Assembly: GCA_016841765.1 (NCBI GenBank)
Contig: JAENYN010000028.1
Span: 1-60,103, forward strand
Length of the DNA stretch: 60,103 bases
Direction: 5' to 3'
Source of the DNA: Guptibacillus hwajinpoensis
Lineage (GTDB): Bacteria; Bacillota; Bacilli; Bacillales; Bacillaceae_O
The translations under genes and the position numbers were made by a program. Positions within the stretch are counted from its first letter, which is position 1, and each line of letters opens with the position of its first letter. Under the pieces are notes generated by a model. That model did not search any database. It saw only the letters and a program-made list of their open reading frames with translations, and was not told the DNA's origin. Below, in pieces: positions 8,222 through 17,560 of this stretch.

Positions 8222-9103
8222 TTGAAACCTGTAAATCGTTTTGCATTGTCCTTTATGATATTTCTTGCAGCGGTCACCGCCGGACCCGGATCCTTTGTGT
8301 ATGCCGATGCGGCTGAAGGTGATATCATCATCACACTTGGTGAAGACCTTTCAGAGCAGCAGCGGGAAGATATTCTTAATGAAATGGAAGCGCCTGATAA
8401 TCCGGAAATCGTGACCGTAACCAATGAAGAAGAGCATCAATACCTGGGGAATTATATTTCCAAAGCCCAAATCGGCTCCCGCGCCCTTTCTTCATCGAAA
8501 ATAACAATCGGCAAGAAGGGGTCTGGCCTTGTCATTGAGACGCACAATATCAATTGGGTTACAAAAGAAATGTATGCTAATGCCCTGACAACCGCCGGAG
8601 TGAAGGATGCCGATATCTATGTCACTGCGCCGATGGATGTATCCGGAACAGCGGCGCTGACAGGAATCATCAAAGCATATGAAATATCATCAGATATCAC
8701 GATCACTGAACAGCAAAAGCAAGTCGCGAATGAAGAAATGGTAACAACTGCTGAACTCGGCGATAAAGTCGGAGCAGACAAAGCAGCAGAGCTGATGACA
8801 AACATCAAAGAAAAAATTGCTGAAAACAAACCGGAAACGGACGCTGAAATGAGATCGCTGATCGAGAATGCGGCTAATGAACTTGGAATCACTCTCAGTG
8901 AAGCAGAGCTTGACAGCCTTGTTGAGTTGTTCAACAAAATGAAAGAACTCGATATCGATTGGAAACAGGTTTCGGCCCAGCTTGATAAAGCGAAGGAAAA
9001 TTTTAAGAACTTTATGGAATCAGAAGAAGGGCAATCCATTCTGGAAAAATTGAAGCGATTTTTCAGCAGCGTGATTGAAGCATTGTCAGCATTATTCCAA
9101 TAA
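8222..9103 (+). CDS. ypuA: Secreted DUF1002 protein YpuA
   Basis: Protein of 293 residues with a signal peptide (about residues 1-28, ending near VYADA). The mature part carries the DUF1002 pattern, including GDIIITLGEDLSEQQREDIL near the start and SGTAALTGIIKAYE further on. The C-terminal half is helical and charged. The TTG start at 8222 follows AAAGGAGCG. In B. subtilis ypuA lies in the same neighbourhood upstream of lysA. Probably secreted or wall-associated; no enzymatic activity is known. Confidence 0.87.
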   Translation: MKPVNRFALSFMIFLAAVTAGPGSFVYADAAEGDIIITLGEDLSEQQREDILNEMEAPDNPEIVTVTNEEEHQYLGNYISKAQIGSRALSSSKITIGKKGSGLVIETHNINWVTKEMYANALTTAGVKDADIYVTAPMDVSGTAALTGIIKAYEISSDITITEQQKQVANEEMVTTAELGDKVGADKAAELMTNIKEKIAENKPETDAEMRSLIENAANELGITLSEAELDSLVELFNKMKELDIDWKQVSAQLDKAKENFKNFMESEEGQSILEKLKRFFSSVIEALSALFQ

Positions 9104-9140
9104 TGAGTCAGTGCCTGCCACTTTTAGTATGAATATGCAA

Positions 9141-9170
9141 AGAGAGCACCAGGCTGGTGCTCTCTTTGTT
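9141..9170. terminator. Terminator between converging ypuA and lysA
   Basis: AGAGAGCACCAGGCTGGTGCTCTCT forms a 10- to 11-base-pair stem, with T-rich sequence on the plus side and A-rich sequence on the other side. Confidence 0.8.
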
Positions 9171-9187
9171 TGCGGCCGTTGCCCAGC

Positions 9188-10510
9188 TTAACGGTTCGCA
9201 GCCTTTTTCCGCAATGGGACATCAAGCTTAATAAGGTCATCATAGGTTTCCCGCATGACCGCCAGCTGGCTCTCCCCGTCCTCGACAAAAACAACTGCGG
9301 GCCGCGGCAGCCGGTTATAATTGTTCGCCATCGAATAGCCGTAAGCCCCTGTTGAAAAAACAGCGATCAAATCGCCTGGCTTCACTTCAGGCAGCTTCAC
9401 ATCCCAGATGAGCATATCACCACTCTCACAACACTTCCCTGCAATAGATACCAGGTCTTTATTCTCTTCAGCAGCTCGATTGGCGATAATGGCTTCGTAC
9501 TTTGCGTCATATAGCGCAGGCCTCATATTATCGCTCATCCCACCGTCAACGGCGACATACTTGCGGGTGCCCGGAACTTCCTTTTGCGAACCGGTGCTAT
9601 AAAGGGTTGTACCGGCTTCTCCGACAATCGCACGGCCCGGCTCAATCCATATTTCCGGCAGCTCCAGCCCAAGGCGCCCGGAATGCTCCTTGATAGCCCC
9701 GATGATTTCCTCCATATATTTTCCAGGCGGAATCGGATCATCTCCGCTCGTATACTTGATTCCGAAGCCGCCGCCTACGTTCAGCACCTCCGGAACGTAT
9801 CCGATCTCAGCCTTCCATCTTTCAATCGCCTGGTAAAGCTTATCGATCGCCATTACAAAGCCTGTCGTTTCAAAAATCTGCGATCCGATATGGGAATGGA
9901 TGCCAAGCAAACGGAACGCTTCGCTATCAAGCACGCGCCGGATGGCATCGTCAGCCTGGCCGCTCTGGAGGTCAAATCCGAACTTGGAATCCTCCTGGCC
10001 GGTGATGATATATTCATGGGTATGCGCTTCCACTCCTGGAGTCAAACGCAGCATGACAGGAAGTTTTTTCCCCATTTCTCTGCCGATTGATTCGATTAAG
10101 TCCAGCTCATAAAAATTATCGGCGACAAAACAGCCGATTCCTGCCCCGGCCGCCATTTTTAATTCTTCATAGCTTTTATTGTTTCCATGAAAGTGAATGC
10201 GTTCAACCGGAAAACCGGCTGTGACCGCTGTGTGGAGCTCTCCTCCTGAAACAACATCAAGACTCAGGCCCTCTTCAGCCATAAGCTGGATGATCGCAAT
10301 GGTTGAGAAGGCCTTGCTTGCATAGGCAACCTGCCCTTTTACACCGAGACGCTGGAATGCGTCCAAAAAAGACCGTGCCTTTTCTTTTACTAAAGCGATA
10401 TCGTAAACATATAAAGGGGTTCCATATCGGTTTGCCAGTTCTTCCGTGCTGACACCGCCAATTTCAAGAACCCCTTTTTCATTAATTCTGCTTGTGCCTG
10501 ACAACAACAT
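9188..10510 (-). CDS. lysA: Diaminopimelate decarboxylase
   Basis: PLP enzyme (fold type III) of 440 residues that decarboxylates meso-diaminopimelate to L-lysine, the last step of lysine synthesis, in the cytoplasm. The PLP lysine is in VAYASKAFST (Lys66) and the phosphate-binding loop is NVGGGFGIKY. The C-terminal motif CCESGDML is also present. I chose the ATG at 10510 because AAAGGAGAGGGAA lies directly upstream. It follows spoVAF as in B. subtilis, where forespore read-through has been suggested. Confidence 0.96.
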   Translation of the reverse strand: MLLSGTSRINEKGVLEIGGVSTEELANRYGTPLYVYDIALVKEKARSFLDAFQRLGVKGQVAYASKAFSTIAIIQLMAEEGLSLDVVSGGELHTAVTAGFPVERIHFHGNNKSYEELKMAAGAGIGCFVADNFYELDLIESIGREMGKKLPVMLRLTPGVEAHTHEYIITGQEDSKFGFDLQSGQADDAIRRVLDSEAFRLLGIHSHIGSQIFETTGFVMAIDKLYQAIERWKAEIGYVPEVLNVGGGFGIKYTSGDDPIPPGKYMEEIIGAIKEHSGRLGLELPEIWIEPGRAIVGEAGTTLYSTGSQKEVPGTRKYVAVDGGMSDNMRPALYDAKYEAIIANRAAEENKDLVSIAGKCCESGDMLIWDVKLPEVKPGDLIAVFSTGAYGYSMANNYNRLPRPAVVFVEDGESQLAVMRETYDDLIKLDVPLRKKAANR

Positions 10511-10647
10511 TTCCCTCTCCTTTTTCCTCTGTGCGGCCCCGCACGAAAACATAAACCCGTCAAGGAAGCGACAGGACACAGGGACTTTAACACGCTGATT
10601 GGTTAAAAAAACTTTAACATATCCATCTTCTGCATGCAATCCCTGTG

Positions 10648-12132
10648 CTATTTTTGCGGCTGTTTTTTCCGGTTTTGCGGATGGACAATGCTTGGCCGTG
10701 TTTTGGATAAGGGAACTGCAACCCTGATGAGCACTTGCATAAACGCTTTCGGATTAAAGGGAATGAAAGGCCATAAGTACGGTGTTTGAAGTGATTTAAC
10801 GCTTACAAGAAACAGTATGATCGCTGCAGACCCCACAATGATACCGGGGACTTGAAACAGGAAAACCAGCAGTGTCAACCCCACGCGCATCAGCTTGTTT
10901 GCGATGCTTAACTCATAGCTCGGAGTGGCAAAAGAGCCGATTGCCGCAACTGCTACATATAAGATGACTTCCGGCACAAACAGTCCGACATCGATGGCAA
11001 TCTGACCGATCAAAACGGCGGCAATGAGTCCCATCGCCGTCGATAGCGGCGTCGGTGTATGGATGGCTGCCATCCGGAGCAAATCGATTCCGAAATCAGC
11101 CAGCAACAGCTGAAGGATGACCGGAATATTCGAACTTGTCTCATTTGGCCCGATAAAATCAAGTCCTACAGGAAGGAGTTCCGGTTTCAAAACATACAAA
11201 AACCAGAGCGGCGTCAGCCAGATGGAAGCGGCCATGCCGAAAAATCGCACCCATCGCAAAAAGGCACCGATTGCAGGTGTCTGCCTGTATTCCTCAGCAT
11301 GCTGTACGTGATGGAAGAAAGTTGTAGGGGTGATGATCACACTCGGGGACGTGTCGACCATAATCAGCACGTGTCCTTCAAGCAGATGGGTTGCAGCAAC
11401 ATCAGGCCGTTCTGTATATCTTACAAGCGGGTATGGATTTATGCCCTGTTTGACCAGGAATTCCTCCACTGTTTTATCAGACATCGGAATTCCGTCAATG
11501 TCTATGTCATTCAGTTCCTTCTTTACGATGTCTACCAGTGAAGGGTCCGCAACATCCTGCAAATAGGCTACACAGACATCCGTCTTCGATCTTTCCCCTA
11601 CTTGCGTCATTTCAAGGCGCAGGCGTTCATCCCGTATCCTGCGGCGCGTTAATGCCGTGTTCTCAATGATATTCTCCGTATAGCCGTCTCGGGCACCCCG
11701 CACCACTTTTTCCGTGTCCGGTTCTTCCGGTGTCCTCCCCGGATACCTCCTGACATCGACGACAAATGCCGTTGTTTCCCCGTTGATAAGAATGATGATC
11801 AAACCGGAAAGGAGCTGGTCTACAATTTCATCGATTGTCGTGACTTCCTGTACTTGCTGATGAATGAGCCTGTTGTGGACCAGCTCTTTCAGCTGGCGGG
11901 AAGATGTCCGGTGATTTTCATTAAGATTGACGAGTTCTTTCATCAACTCGATAATAAACTGGGTGTCACATAGCCCGTTTAAATAGTAGAGCTGGAGTTC
12001 GCGGTGGTTTACCGTGAACTTTCTCACCCCAAGGTCGAAACTCGTTCCTACCCCGATACGTTCCTTTAAAAATTCTTCATTTTTACCCACTTCTTTTGAG
12101 AGCGGAGTTTTACTGTTCGTTTTTGCTGACAT
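10648..12132 (-). CDS. spoVAF: Stage V sporulation protein AF
   Basis: GerA-family spore membrane protein of 494 residues. A soluble N-terminal domain (about 1-290) is followed by several membrane helices and a basic tail. The family stretch [32 protein letters not shown] is clear. I chose the ATG at 12132, with CGGAG 8 bases upstream; a GTG at 12141 sits on that site. The start overlaps spoVAEa by 23 bases. In B. subtilis SpoVAF is not required for dipicolinate uptake and works with germination proteins. Confidence 0.94.
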   Translation of the reverse strand: MSAKTNSKTPLSKEVGKNEEFLKERIGVGTSFDLGVRKFTVNHRELQLYYLNGLCDTQFIIELMKELVNLNENHRTSSRQLKELVHNRLIHQQVQEVTTIDEIVDQLLSGLIIILINGETTAFVVDVRRYPGRTPEEPDTEKVVRGARDGYTENIIENTALTRRRIRDERLRLEMTQVGERSKTDVCVAYLQDVADPSLVDIVKKELNDIDIDGIPMSDKTVEEFLVKQGINPYPLVRYTERPDVAATHLLEGHVLIMVDTSPSVIITPTTFFHHVQHAEEYRQTPAIGAFLRWVRFFGMAASIWLTPLWFLYVLKPELLPVGLDFIGPNETSSNIPVILQLLLADFGIDLLRMAAIHTPTPLSTAMGLIAAVLIGQIAIDVGLFVPEVILYVAVAAIGSFATPSYELSIANKLMRVGLTLLVFLFQVPGIIVGSAAIILFLVSVKSLQTPYLWPFIPFNPKAFMQVLIRVAVPLSKTRPSIVHPQNRKKQPQK

Positions 12133-12685
12133 TGTATCCACTCCGTTCCAAAATCATTTTGACCGCTGCCATTGTGACAGGGGCACCAAATTTAACATCG
12201 TCATGTCCCGACATTTTACCGACATCCCCGATGCCGACTACTACCGGCACATCAAGGCTGTCCACACAATCAACCGTATCTCCGTTAATCCGCCCTCTTT
12301 CCATTTCAGGAATGCCGCTTTTATCAATTCCATATGCGGTGGGATTTCCATATCTGTCAATGCTCACGTCCACTCTCGTCCACTCGGTGTAGCGGGGCCG
12401 GGAAGCGACGGCGATGACCCCGAGAACTTCAATACCGGGATGTGATGCCACTTCCTTCATTGCTTTTTCGCCTGGCCCTTCACCGTAGAATCCACAGTCA
12501 TCAAACATAACGAATACCGGCTCATCTTGAGCTTCCATTATCAGCTGCACTATTTCTTCCCCGCTCAGCTCGGTAGGATTGCCGTAGGACCTTGAAATGC
12601 AGCGCCCACCGACCTGGCCGGCGGCAAATTCAATCGTTTTTTTTGCATATTCATCCCCATCCGTGACAAGAATGACTTTTTTCAT
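12110..12685 (-). CDS. spoVAEA: Stage V sporulation protein AEa
   Basis: Soluble protein of 191 residues, with no membrane segment, matching SpoVAEa. It begins [21 protein letters not shown], a Rossmann-like start, and has [22 protein letters not shown] in the middle. It lies between spoVAEb and spoVAF, the usual order, with overlap into spoVAF. Its precise role in the SpoVA channel is unknown. Confidence 0.93.
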   Translation of the reverse strand: MKKVILVTDGDEYAKKTIEFAAGQVGGRCISRSYGNPTELSGEEIVQLIMEAQDEPVFVMFDDCGFYGEGPGEKAMKEVASHPGIEVLGVIAVASRPRYTEWTRVDVSIDRYGNPTAYGIDKSGIPEMERGRINGDTVDCVDSLDVPVVVGIGDVGKMSGHDDVKFGAPVTMAAVKMILERSGYNVSKNEQ

Positions 12686-12694
12686 CCGATCACC

Positions 12695-13045
12695 TCATCC
12701 CCGGGGCTTGAAAATAACGGCGACAATAAAGCCGAACAAAATGGCAGAGGAAATGCCGGCTGAAGTAAGCTGGAATATCCCCATTGCAATCCCTATGAAC
12801 CCATGGTCTTCGGCTTCTTTCATCGCGCCGTGAAGGAGCGAGTGACCGAAGCTTGTGATGGGTACTGTCGCTCCGGCGCCGGCAAGCTTAATAAATTTGT
12901 CGTAGATCCCGAAACCATCAAGAACGGCGCCTGCCACCACAAATGAACTCATGACATGGGCAGGGGTCAGTTTGAACATATCCAGGAGCAGCTGTCCCAC
13001 CACACAAATGGCTCCCCCAAAAACAAATGCCATTAAATATTCCAT
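12695..13045 (-). CDS. spoVAE: Stage V sporulation protein AEb
   Basis: Membrane protein of 116 residues, homologous to SpoVAC, and one of the core proteins for dipicolinic acid entry and release. It carries the paired glycine-rich stretches [24 protein letters not shown] and [19 protein letters not shown]. The ATG shares one base with the spoVAD stop (TAATG), so translation is coupled. Confidence 0.95.
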   Translation of the reverse strand: MEYLMAFVFGGAICVVGQLLLDMFKLTPAHVMSSFVVAGAVLDGFGIYDKFIKLAGAGATVPITSFGHSLLHGAMKEAEDHGFIGIAMGIFQLTSAGISSAILFGFIVAVIFKPRG

Positions 13046-14067
13046 TAGGCCTGCCCCCCTTCCACAGCGGCTTCGAGAACGACACCATGGGAAATTGTCG
13101 GAATGGTTTCTTTTTGCTGCATCATCGTCGGGCTCAGCAATGCCCCTGTCGCCGCAACCAGGACCCGTTTCAGCCGGCCTTTTTTAAGTTCTTCCAGCAA
13201 ATACCCATAGGTTACGACCGCTGAACAGGCACAGCCGCTGCCACCTGCAAATACATTTTGATCAGGCCGGTAGATCATTAATCCCGCATCATTGTGCTTC
13301 CCTGATAAGTCGATCCCTTTTTCCCTTAACAACTGTACCAGAATGGGGCTGCCGACTGCAGAAAGGTCACCGGTCACAATCAGGTCATAGTCATCCGGTG
13401 TGCGGCCCAGGTCCTGCAAATGCTGAAATATCGTGTCGGCCGCTGCAGGAGCCATAGCTGAACCCATATCAAACGGGTCATTGATTCCGTAGTCTTTCAC
13501 TTTCCCGATCGTTGCCGAAGTGATCTTCACCGGTGACGGTTCTTTGGAAACGAGGGCAGTGCCTGCTCCCGATACGGTATATGTTGCAGTGTCGGGTTTC
13601 TGGCCGCCATATTCCGTCGGATAACGGAATTGCCTTTCCGCCGTTGCATTATGGCTGCTCGTTGAAGCGAGCACACGGTTGGCAAATCCTCCATCAACCA
13701 GGGCCGAAGCTACTGCAAGTGTTTCCATAGATGTGGAACATGCCCCGAACATGCACAGAAACGGAATTTCGTTTTTCCTGGCCGTATAGTTTGCCGTTAC
13801 ATTTTGGTTCAATAAATCGCCCGCAAGAAAGAAATCAATGTCACCATAGGTGAGTTTCGCTTTTTCCAGGGCACTGTCAATGGATTCTTCCATCAGTTTT
13901 CGTTCAGCAAGTTCCCAGTTTTTCTCGCCGCAGTACAGATCGTCAAACTGCCTGTCAATGAAATCCCGAAGTGGCCCTTCAGATTCTTTGGGACCGGCGG
14001 CCGTGCCGGCGGCCAAAACGTATAAATCATTTTCAAATGACCATGTTTGCTTGCCAATCAATCGCAT
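13045..14067 (-). CDS. spoVAD: Stage V sporulation protein AD
   Basis: Thiolase-fold protein of 340 residues that binds dipicolinic acid in the SpoVA machinery; known structures have no catalytic activity. The central stretch [22 protein letters not shown] corresponds to the thiolase active-site loop. The ATG at 14067 follows AGAAGGTGAAAAT. It sits between spoVAC and spoVAEb as usual, on the outer face of the inner spore membrane in known cases. Confidence 0.96.
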   Translation of the reverse strand: MRLIGKQTWSFENDLYVLAAGTAAGPKESEGPLRDFIDRQFDDLYCGEKNWELAERKLMEESIDSALEKAKLTYGDIDFFLAGDLLNQNVTANYTARKNEIPFLCMFGACSTSMETLAVASALVDGGFANRVLASTSSHNATAERQFRYPTEYGGQKPDTATYTVSGAGTALVSKEPSPVKITSATIGKVKDYGINDPFDMGSAMAPAAADTIFQHLQDLGRTPDDYDLIVTGDLSAVGSPILVQLLREKGIDLSGKHNDAGLMIYRPDQNVFAGGSGCACSAVVTYGYLLEELKKGRLKRVLVAATGALLSPTMMQQKETIPTISHGVVLEAAVEGGQA

Positions 14068-14079
14068 ATTTTCACCTTC

Positions 14080-14535
14080 TTATAAGAGCATTTGGAATAA
14101 ATATCGAATCATTCCGACAATGTATGCAGCCACTGTTCCGAAAACGATAACCGATCCTGCCAGCTTGAACAAATTTGTAGCGACACCAAGAACAAGCCCT
14201 TCACTTTTATGCTCGAGCGCTGCACTCGTAATGGAATTCGCAAACCCTGTCACCGGAACCGCCGAGCCGGCACCGGCAAATTGGCCGATTTTATCATAGA
14301 CGCCGAACCCGGTCAGAAGGGCCGATATCAAAATCAGGGTTGCTACTGTGGGATTCCCGGCTGATTTTTCCGAGAAATCGAAAACAGAAATGTAAAAATT
14401 TTGGATGCCCTGGCCGATCATGCAGATCAAGCCGCCGACAAGAAAAGCCTTAATACAGTTTGCGATATACGGAGGTTTTGGCTGATACGGTTTCACATCA
14501 TTTTTATAATTTTCCTTCGTAATGTTTTGAGACAT
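14080..14535 (-). CDS. spoVAC: Stage V sporulation protein AC
   Basis: Membrane protein of 151 residues; B. subtilis SpoVAC acts as a mechanosensitive channel for dipicolinic acid. It shows the same paired motifs as SpoVAEb (LISALLTGFGVYDKIGQFAGAGSAVPVTGFANSI), consistent with an old duplication. The ATG follows GAGGGGGTATTGCG. It lies between spoVAB and spoVAD with a 12-base gap on each side. Confidence 0.96.
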   Translation of the reverse strand: MSQNITKENYKNDVKPYQPKPPYIANCIKAFLVGGLICMIGQGIQNFYISVFDFSEKSAGNPTVATLILISALLTGFGVYDKIGQFAGAGSAVPVTGFANSITSAALEHKSEGLVLGVATNLFKLAGSVIVFGTVAAYIVGMIRYLFQMLL

Positions 14536-14547
14536 CGCAATACCCCC

Positions 14548-14973
14548 TCATAGATTGATGAAAAAAATCCAATGGAAAAGTGATCCGAAGATTTTTCCGA
14601 GTACAATTGCTGTCAGAATACGGAGGATTTCCTCTCCAACCCCTATTCTTTTTGCCAGAATCGGCAGCACATTCAATACTTCTGTCAAAGCGGCGGCAAT
14701 CATGCCGATAAACATGCCCGCGGCGAAGCCGAGCGGGATAAGTACATATTCTGAAAAAGTGAAAAAGATATCATCCAGGCTGAACCAGGCGCCTGCCAGA
14801 GCCCCGGCCACAATCGCCCATTCATACACAAGAATGAACGCATGTGTTTTGGTGAGCTGTGCCAGCCGGGGAAGGATGCCGAAGACCGTGATAAAAGCGA
14901 CAAAGCCGGATCCGACAGCCAGCCCCCCGCCAAGCCCAATTAACATGACAAGAAGAATGCTAATTGTCGTCAA
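14548..14973 (-). CDS. spoVAB: Stage V sporulation protein AB
   Basis: Membrane protein of 141 residues with four or five hydrophobic helices, beginning TTISILLVMLIGLGGGLAVGSGFVAF. It starts at a TTG that overlaps the end of spoVAA by 14 bases, with GGGAGAG about 9 bases upstream. Second gene of the spoVA operon, part of the dipicolinate transport complex. Confidence 0.92.
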   Translation of the reverse strand: MTTISILLVMLIGLGGGLAVGSGFVAFITVFGILPRLAQLTKTHAFILVYEWAIVAGALAGAWFSLDDIFFTFSEYVLIPLGFAAGMFIGMIAAALTEVLNVLPILAKRIGVGEEILRILTAIVLGKIFGSLFHWIFFINL

Positions 14974-15583
14974 CGTGATTCAGGCTCTCCCGGTGTTCAT
15001 TCATAATGACATACTGGTCAATGTCCTGCTGGTAATTGAACATCTCAACCTCAAGGGGGCTTGGCTCTTCATTGATCCTTTTTTGAAACAAATGGTTAAA
15101 GAAAAGAATCATTCCTGCCCCAAGACCTATAGAATACGGAATTTGAAACAGGAGCGGCTGATCGTTTTCTTTACCGGTGATCAATGTGTAAATTTTTTGA
15201 TGGACTTCCTGCATGCTGACATCCTCGTGGAAATTCATGATGGCCAGTGCTGCGCCGACAAACAGCAGAAAACAGACTGCACCAATATACAGAGGAAACG
15301 CTTTTTTTCTGCCGTAATCCACCTGGATAATCGCCTGGGAAGGGCCGACGGTTTGAATATCGAGGCCGGGTTCCGCATTAAGTAAAAACTGCATCACCTG
15401 CATAACATCAATGACAACAATATTTTTGTCACTCATGTCCACCTGATAGACCACTTTTTCATTCAATCGTTCAATTAAAACACGTTCTTTCCCCAATAAC
15501 TGGGCAATATCTTTAAGGTGGATCATATGATTGGGTTTGACTTGAATCCGGTGACGCATTTTCAGGTATATTGTGTCAGCCAC
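14960..15583 (-). CDS. spoVAA: Stage V sporulation protein AA
   Basis: Protein of 207 residues, first gene of the spoVA operon. The N-terminal half is a soluble domain (YLKMRHRIQVKPNHMIHLKDIA), followed by two membrane helices near residues 97-115 and 145-165 and a polar tail. The forespore promoter described at 15620-15648 lies just upstream. It is required for dipicolinate uptake in B. subtilis. Confidence 0.93.
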   Translation of the reverse strand: MADTIYLKMRHRIQVKPNHMIHLKDIAQLLGKERVLIERLNEKVVYQVDMSDKNIVVIDVMQVMQFLLNAEPGLDIQTVGPSQAIIQVDYGRKKAFPLYIGAVCFLLFVGAALAIMNFHEDVSMQEVHQKIYTLITGKENDQPLLFQIPYSIGLGAGMILFFNHLFQKRINEEPSPLEVEMFNYQQDIDQYVIMNEHRESLNHVDDN

Positions 15584-15619
15584 TTGGATCCCCCCTGTTA
15601 TTTACAATGCTTTACAATG

Positions 15620-15648
15620 TAGTATGCTATCCTGTTCTTTAAACATTC
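15620..15648 (-). promoter_or_regulatory. Sigma-G-type promoter of the spoVA operon
   Basis: On the minus strand GAATG (15644-15648) is followed after 17 bases by CATACTA (15620-15626), an excellent match to the sigma-G consensus. It lies about 37 bases upstream of the spoVAA start, as expected for this forespore operon. Confidence 0.75.
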
Positions 15649-15755
15649 TGCTGTGCGACGTCCAATAACTGGAAGGCGCCGGTCCAAATCATCAGCTCAT
15701 CCGAATCTGCATAAACAGGTGTTCTGGGTTCATCTCGCGTTCCCGTAAAAAAGAA

Positions 15756-15876
15756 GGCTCGCCGATTGGCGAGCCTTCAGGTGAAGACAGGGGCATCGTT
15801 GCCCTTATCTATATTCTTAAAATTGGCAGCTGCGTCGTAATACGCCCTTGCTGACAATTTATCCTTTCCTAAACGG
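15756..15876 (-). repeat. Family A element, copy 1 (3' of sigF)
   Basis: Read on the minus strand it starts CCGTTTAGGAAAGGATAAAT, 18 bases past the sigF stop. A hairpin GATAAGGGCA/TGCCCCTGTC follows, and then GGCTCGCC-AATC-GGCGAGCC with TTCTTTTTT, an intrinsic terminator. It matches the copies at 24141, 31702, 31944 and 34864. Confidence 0.8.
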
Positions 15877-15893
15877 TAAAAAGACCGGTTGAA

Positions 15894-16649
15894 CTATTGG
15901 TTCATCCGGTCTTTCATATCAAGAAGTATTTTCTTTTCAAGGCGCGAGACCTGAACTTGAGATATGCCAAGTCTTTCTGCCACCTCTGATTGGGTCTTAT
16001 CTTTGAAATAGCGCAGGTAGACAATGAGGCGTTCCCGGTCATCAAGCCCGTTAATCGCTTCCTTCAGTGCGATTTTATCAAACCATCTCGTTTCGCTGTC
16101 ATCAGCGATTTGATCAAGGAGGGTGATCGGATCCCCATCGTTTTCATACACGGTCTCATGGATCGACGCCGGTGATCGGCTGGCCTCCTGGGCCAGGACT
16201 ACATCTTCAGGAGTGATGCTGAGCTCTTCGGCTATCTCGGCGACGGTCGGTGCCCTTCCAAGCGTTTTCGTTAGCTCCTCTTTCGTTTTCCTGATCTTGT
16301 TTCCCGTTTCTTTCAGGGAGCGGCTCACCTTGACCGTGCCATCATCCCGGATGAAACGCTGTATTTCACCAATGATCATGGGAACGGCATAGGTAGAGAA
16401 TTTCACCTCATACGAAAGATCAAATTTATCAACTGATTTAAGAAGTCCGATACAGCCTATCTGAAATAAATCATCAGGTTCATAGCCCCTGTTCAGAAAG
16501 CGCTGGACTACCGACCAGACAAGGCGCATATTCCGCTGGATAATCATATCCCTCGCTGCTTTATCCCCTTGCTGGCTCATTTTGATCAGCTCTTTGACCT
16601 CTTCATCCTTCAAATGGGGGGCCTTTTCATTTTTTATCTCCGTATCCAT
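15894..16649 (-). CDS. sigF: RNA polymerase sigma-F factor
   Basis: Sigma-70 family factor of 251 residues, the first forespore-specific sigma factor. Region 2 (DDLFQIGCIGLLKSVDKFDLSYEVKFSTYAVPMI) and the region 4 helix-turn-helix (QSEVAERLGISQVQVSRLEKK) are intact. The gap to spoIIAB is 12 bases and AAGGAG precedes the ATG. It is held inactive by SpoIIAB until SpoIIAA is dephosphorylated after septation. The family A element just downstream probably terminates the operon. Confidence 0.97.
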   Translation of the reverse strand: MDTEIKNEKAPHLKDEEVKELIKMSQQGDKAARDMIIQRNMRLVWSVVQRFLNRGYEPDDLFQIGCIGLLKSVDKFDLSYEVKFSTYAVPMIIGEIQRFIRDDGTVKVSRSLKETGNKIRKTKEELTKTLGRAPTVAEIAEELSITPEDVVLAQEASRSPASIHETVYENDGDPITLLDQIADDSETRWFDKIALKEAINGLDDRERLIVYLRYFKDKTQSEVAERLGISQVQVSRLEKKILLDMKDRMNQ

Positions 16650-16661
16650 AGGCAGAACTCC

Positions 16662-17102
16662 TTAATTGCAATACGCATTGCTCTTTGACAAATACTTTGT
16701 CAGACGAACTGTGGTTCCGGAGGATTCCCCGGTTGTGATTTCCACCTTGTCCATGAAGTTTTCCATAATGGTAAAACCCATTCCGGATCGTTCGAGTTCT
16801 GGCTTTGTTGTATAGAGCGGCTGGCGGGCTTCTTCCAAATTGGATATGCCGATGCCTTCGTCGCGTATTTCCAGGTGCACCATCTCGTCCTCGAGAGTGG
16901 CTGATACATAGACAATCCCTTCAGGATCATTGTCGTATCCGTGAATGATCGCATTCGTCACAGCTTCTGAAACGACCGTTTTGATTTCTGTCAGTGTGTC
17001 CATTGTCGGGTCAAGCTGGGCGATGAAGGCGGCTACTGTCACTCTGGCAAACGATTCGTTCTGGCTCAATGCCGAAAATTGCAGCTTCATTTCATTTTTC
17101 AT
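16662..17102 (-). CDS. spoIIAB: Anti-sigma F factor and serine kinase SpoIIAB
   Basis: GHKL-fold kinase of 146 residues that binds sigma-F and phosphorylates SpoIIAA. N box: [15 protein letters not shown]1 box: RDEGIGI. G2 region: [16 protein letters not shown] chose the ATG at 17102 ([12 protein letters not shown]), which matches the known protein length and begins one base after the spoIIAA stop. Upstream in-frame codons would lie inside spoIIAA. Confidence 0.97.
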   Translation of the reverse strand: MKNEMKLQFSALSQNESFARVTVAAFIAQLDPTMDTLTEIKTVVSEAVTNAIIHGYDNDPEGIVYVSATLEDEMVHLEIRDEGIGISNLEEARQPLYTTKPELERSGMGFTIMENFMDKVEITTGESSGTTVRLTKYLSKSNAYCN

Positions 17103-17103
17103 C

Positions 17104-17454
17104 TTATGCCACCCCCAGGCGGTGGAGGGCATTTGCTTCACTCGGTTCCATCCGTATGATTTTGAACAGCCCTGACATATCAAAGAGGCGTTTGACTGCA
17201 GGAGAAATGGCACAGACCACCATTTCCCCATCAGCCTGCTTCACCTGTTTATAGCGGCCGAGGATCACTCCCAGACCTGAACTGTCCATGAATTGCAGTT
17301 CTTCAAGATTCAACACAATATGATGAACAGGATATTCATCCATGACTTTGTTGACTTTCTGACGCAGTTCTTCCGCCGTATGGTGATCGAGTTCCCCGGC
17401 GAGTCTTATTAATAGCACGTCTTGTTTCACTTCCAGATTTATCGAAAGACTCAT
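17104..17454 (-). CDS. spoIIAA: Anti-anti-sigma F factor SpoIIAA
   Basis: STAS-domain protein of 116 residues. When unphosphorylated it releases sigma-F from SpoIIAB. The phosphorylation site is in [16 protein letters not shown] (Ser58). The ATG at 17454 follows AAAAGGAGGATGCTTAGG and gives the standard length. First gene of the tricistronic spoIIA operon. SpoIIE, which dephosphorylates it, is not in this window. Confidence 0.97.
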   Translation of the reverse strand: MSLSINLEVKQDVLLIRLAGELDHHTAEELRQKVNKVMDEYPVHHIVLNLEELQFMDSSGLGVILGRYKQVKQADGEMVVCAISPAVKRLFDMSGLFKIIRMEPSEANALHRLGVA

Positions 17455-17485
17455 CCTAAGCATCCTCCTTTTATGGGTTAAGAGA

Positions 17486-17517
17486 GTCTTTCGCTGTTCC
17501 TGAAACATTTTCCTTCA
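17486..17517 (-). promoter_or_regulatory. Putative sigma-H promoter of spoIIA
   Basis: On the minus strand GAAGGAAAAT is followed about 14 bases later by GCGAAAG, resembling the sigma-H pattern (AGGAWWW ... GAAT). The -10 part is imperfect. The position between dacF and spoIIAA and known sigma-H control of spoIIA favour it. I see no clear TGTCGAA Spo0A box. Confidence 0.4.
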
Positions 17518-17560
17518 AGCCAACAAAACTAGTGCCTTTTCAACAATATTAGAAACGTTT

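Noticed and set aside
10511-10639. N-terminal extension of lysA
   Set aside because: The extra 43 codons are not conserved and the strong ribosome site lies just before the ATG at 10510.
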